From NCBI GenBank assembly GCA_036505485.1, contig DASXTK010000039.1:1-5429 (forward strand): DNA of 5,429 bases, read 5' to 3'. Positions 5,341 to 5,429 of this stretch are shown one piece after another (positions within the stretch are counted from its first letter, which is position 1; the number at the start of each line of letters is the position of its first letter). This stretch comes from DASXTK01 sp036505485 (GTDB lineage: Bacteria > Actinomycetota > Acidimicrobiia > Acidimicrobiales > VFJN01). The notes under the pieces are model-generated. The model had not been told where the DNA came from and did no database searches. It was given only the letters and a program-made list of their open reading frames with translations. The position numbers and the translations under genes were made by a program.

Positions 5341-5429
5341 GTTCGTCGTCACCGGGCTTCGACGCCGGCGCCGGCGGCTCCGGCGCTTCTTCCTCGCCTC
5401 GGTCCGGGCCCGCACCACGGCGCTGTCCA
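5330..5429 (+). CDS. Sensor histidine kinase, N-terminal 33 residues (partial)
   Basis: ATG 5330 lies within the last codons of the response regulator frame, an 11-base overlap (5330-5340) typical of regulator-kinase operons. The product begins MAAEFVVTGL, followed by six arginines, then LRRFFLASVRARTTALS, and leaves the window. The pattern 'SVRARTT(A/L)L' just before a first membrane helix is common in actinobacterial sensor kinases paired with OmpR-type regulators, and the basic stretch (10 Arg in residues 11-28) suits a cytosolic leader under the positive-inside rule. No catalytic domain is in view, so the kinase call depends on this motif and on the neighbour. If translation of the kinase relies on ribosomes arriving from the regulator, the TAG at 5209 would reduce it. 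Confidence 0.7.
   Translation, partial: MAAEFVVTGLRRRRRRLRRFFLASVRARTTALS

Noticed and set aside
4627..5418. A 263-codon minus-strand frame opposite the response regulator, open across both TAG sites
   Set aside because: It is a shadow of a clear receiver and winged-helix gene; the frame covers the divergent control region and has no family features.

Overview
This is a GC-rich window with strong codon-position bias. Every intact gene ends in TGA, two starts are GTG, and one gene appears to begin with a leaderless GTG. Together with a PadR gene paired with a HAAS-type membrane protein, this suggests a high-GC actinobacterial lineage, possibly Acidimicrobiia. That placement is inference from composition and gene style, since no marker gene is present.

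Layout. (1) 2-2044 (+): the 3' end of a carbohydrate ABC transporter operon, holding the tail of a solute-binding protein followed by two CUT1-type permeases that overlap by ATGA. No ATPase gene is visible. (2) 2045-3495 (+): a PadR-family repressor with its own promoter and operator-like dyads, coupled by a 4-base overlap to a membrane protein with an N-terminal HAAS-like domain. A strong hairpin follows. (3) 3530-4522 (-): a convergent gene for a membrane-anchored ankyrin-repeat protein. (4) 4523-4662: a 140-base divergent control region with two TTCAGG repeats exactly 11 bases apart and an inverted copy, the geometry of OmpR-family operators. (5) 4663-5429 (+): an OmpR/PhoB-type response regulator overlapping the start of its probable histidine kinase, which runs off the window.

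How the parts work together. The binding protein and permeases would import a sugar or sugar-like solute using an ATPase encoded elsewhere. PadR probably represses its own operon and the HAAS membrane protein. The two-component system probably autoregulates through the TTCAGG repeats, which could also control the ankyrin gene.

Two genes carry lesions. The response regulator has in-frame TAG codons at 183 and 200 that flank its DNA-recognition helix, while the rest of the domain is intact up to a TGA at 5340. The first permease has a near-ideal ribosome binding site followed by ATC where ATG is expected. Each site can be explained by one base substitution, so recent mutation, assembly error and unusual decoding must be told apart. 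I saw no RNA genes, insertion sequences, CRISPR arrays or prophage genes.
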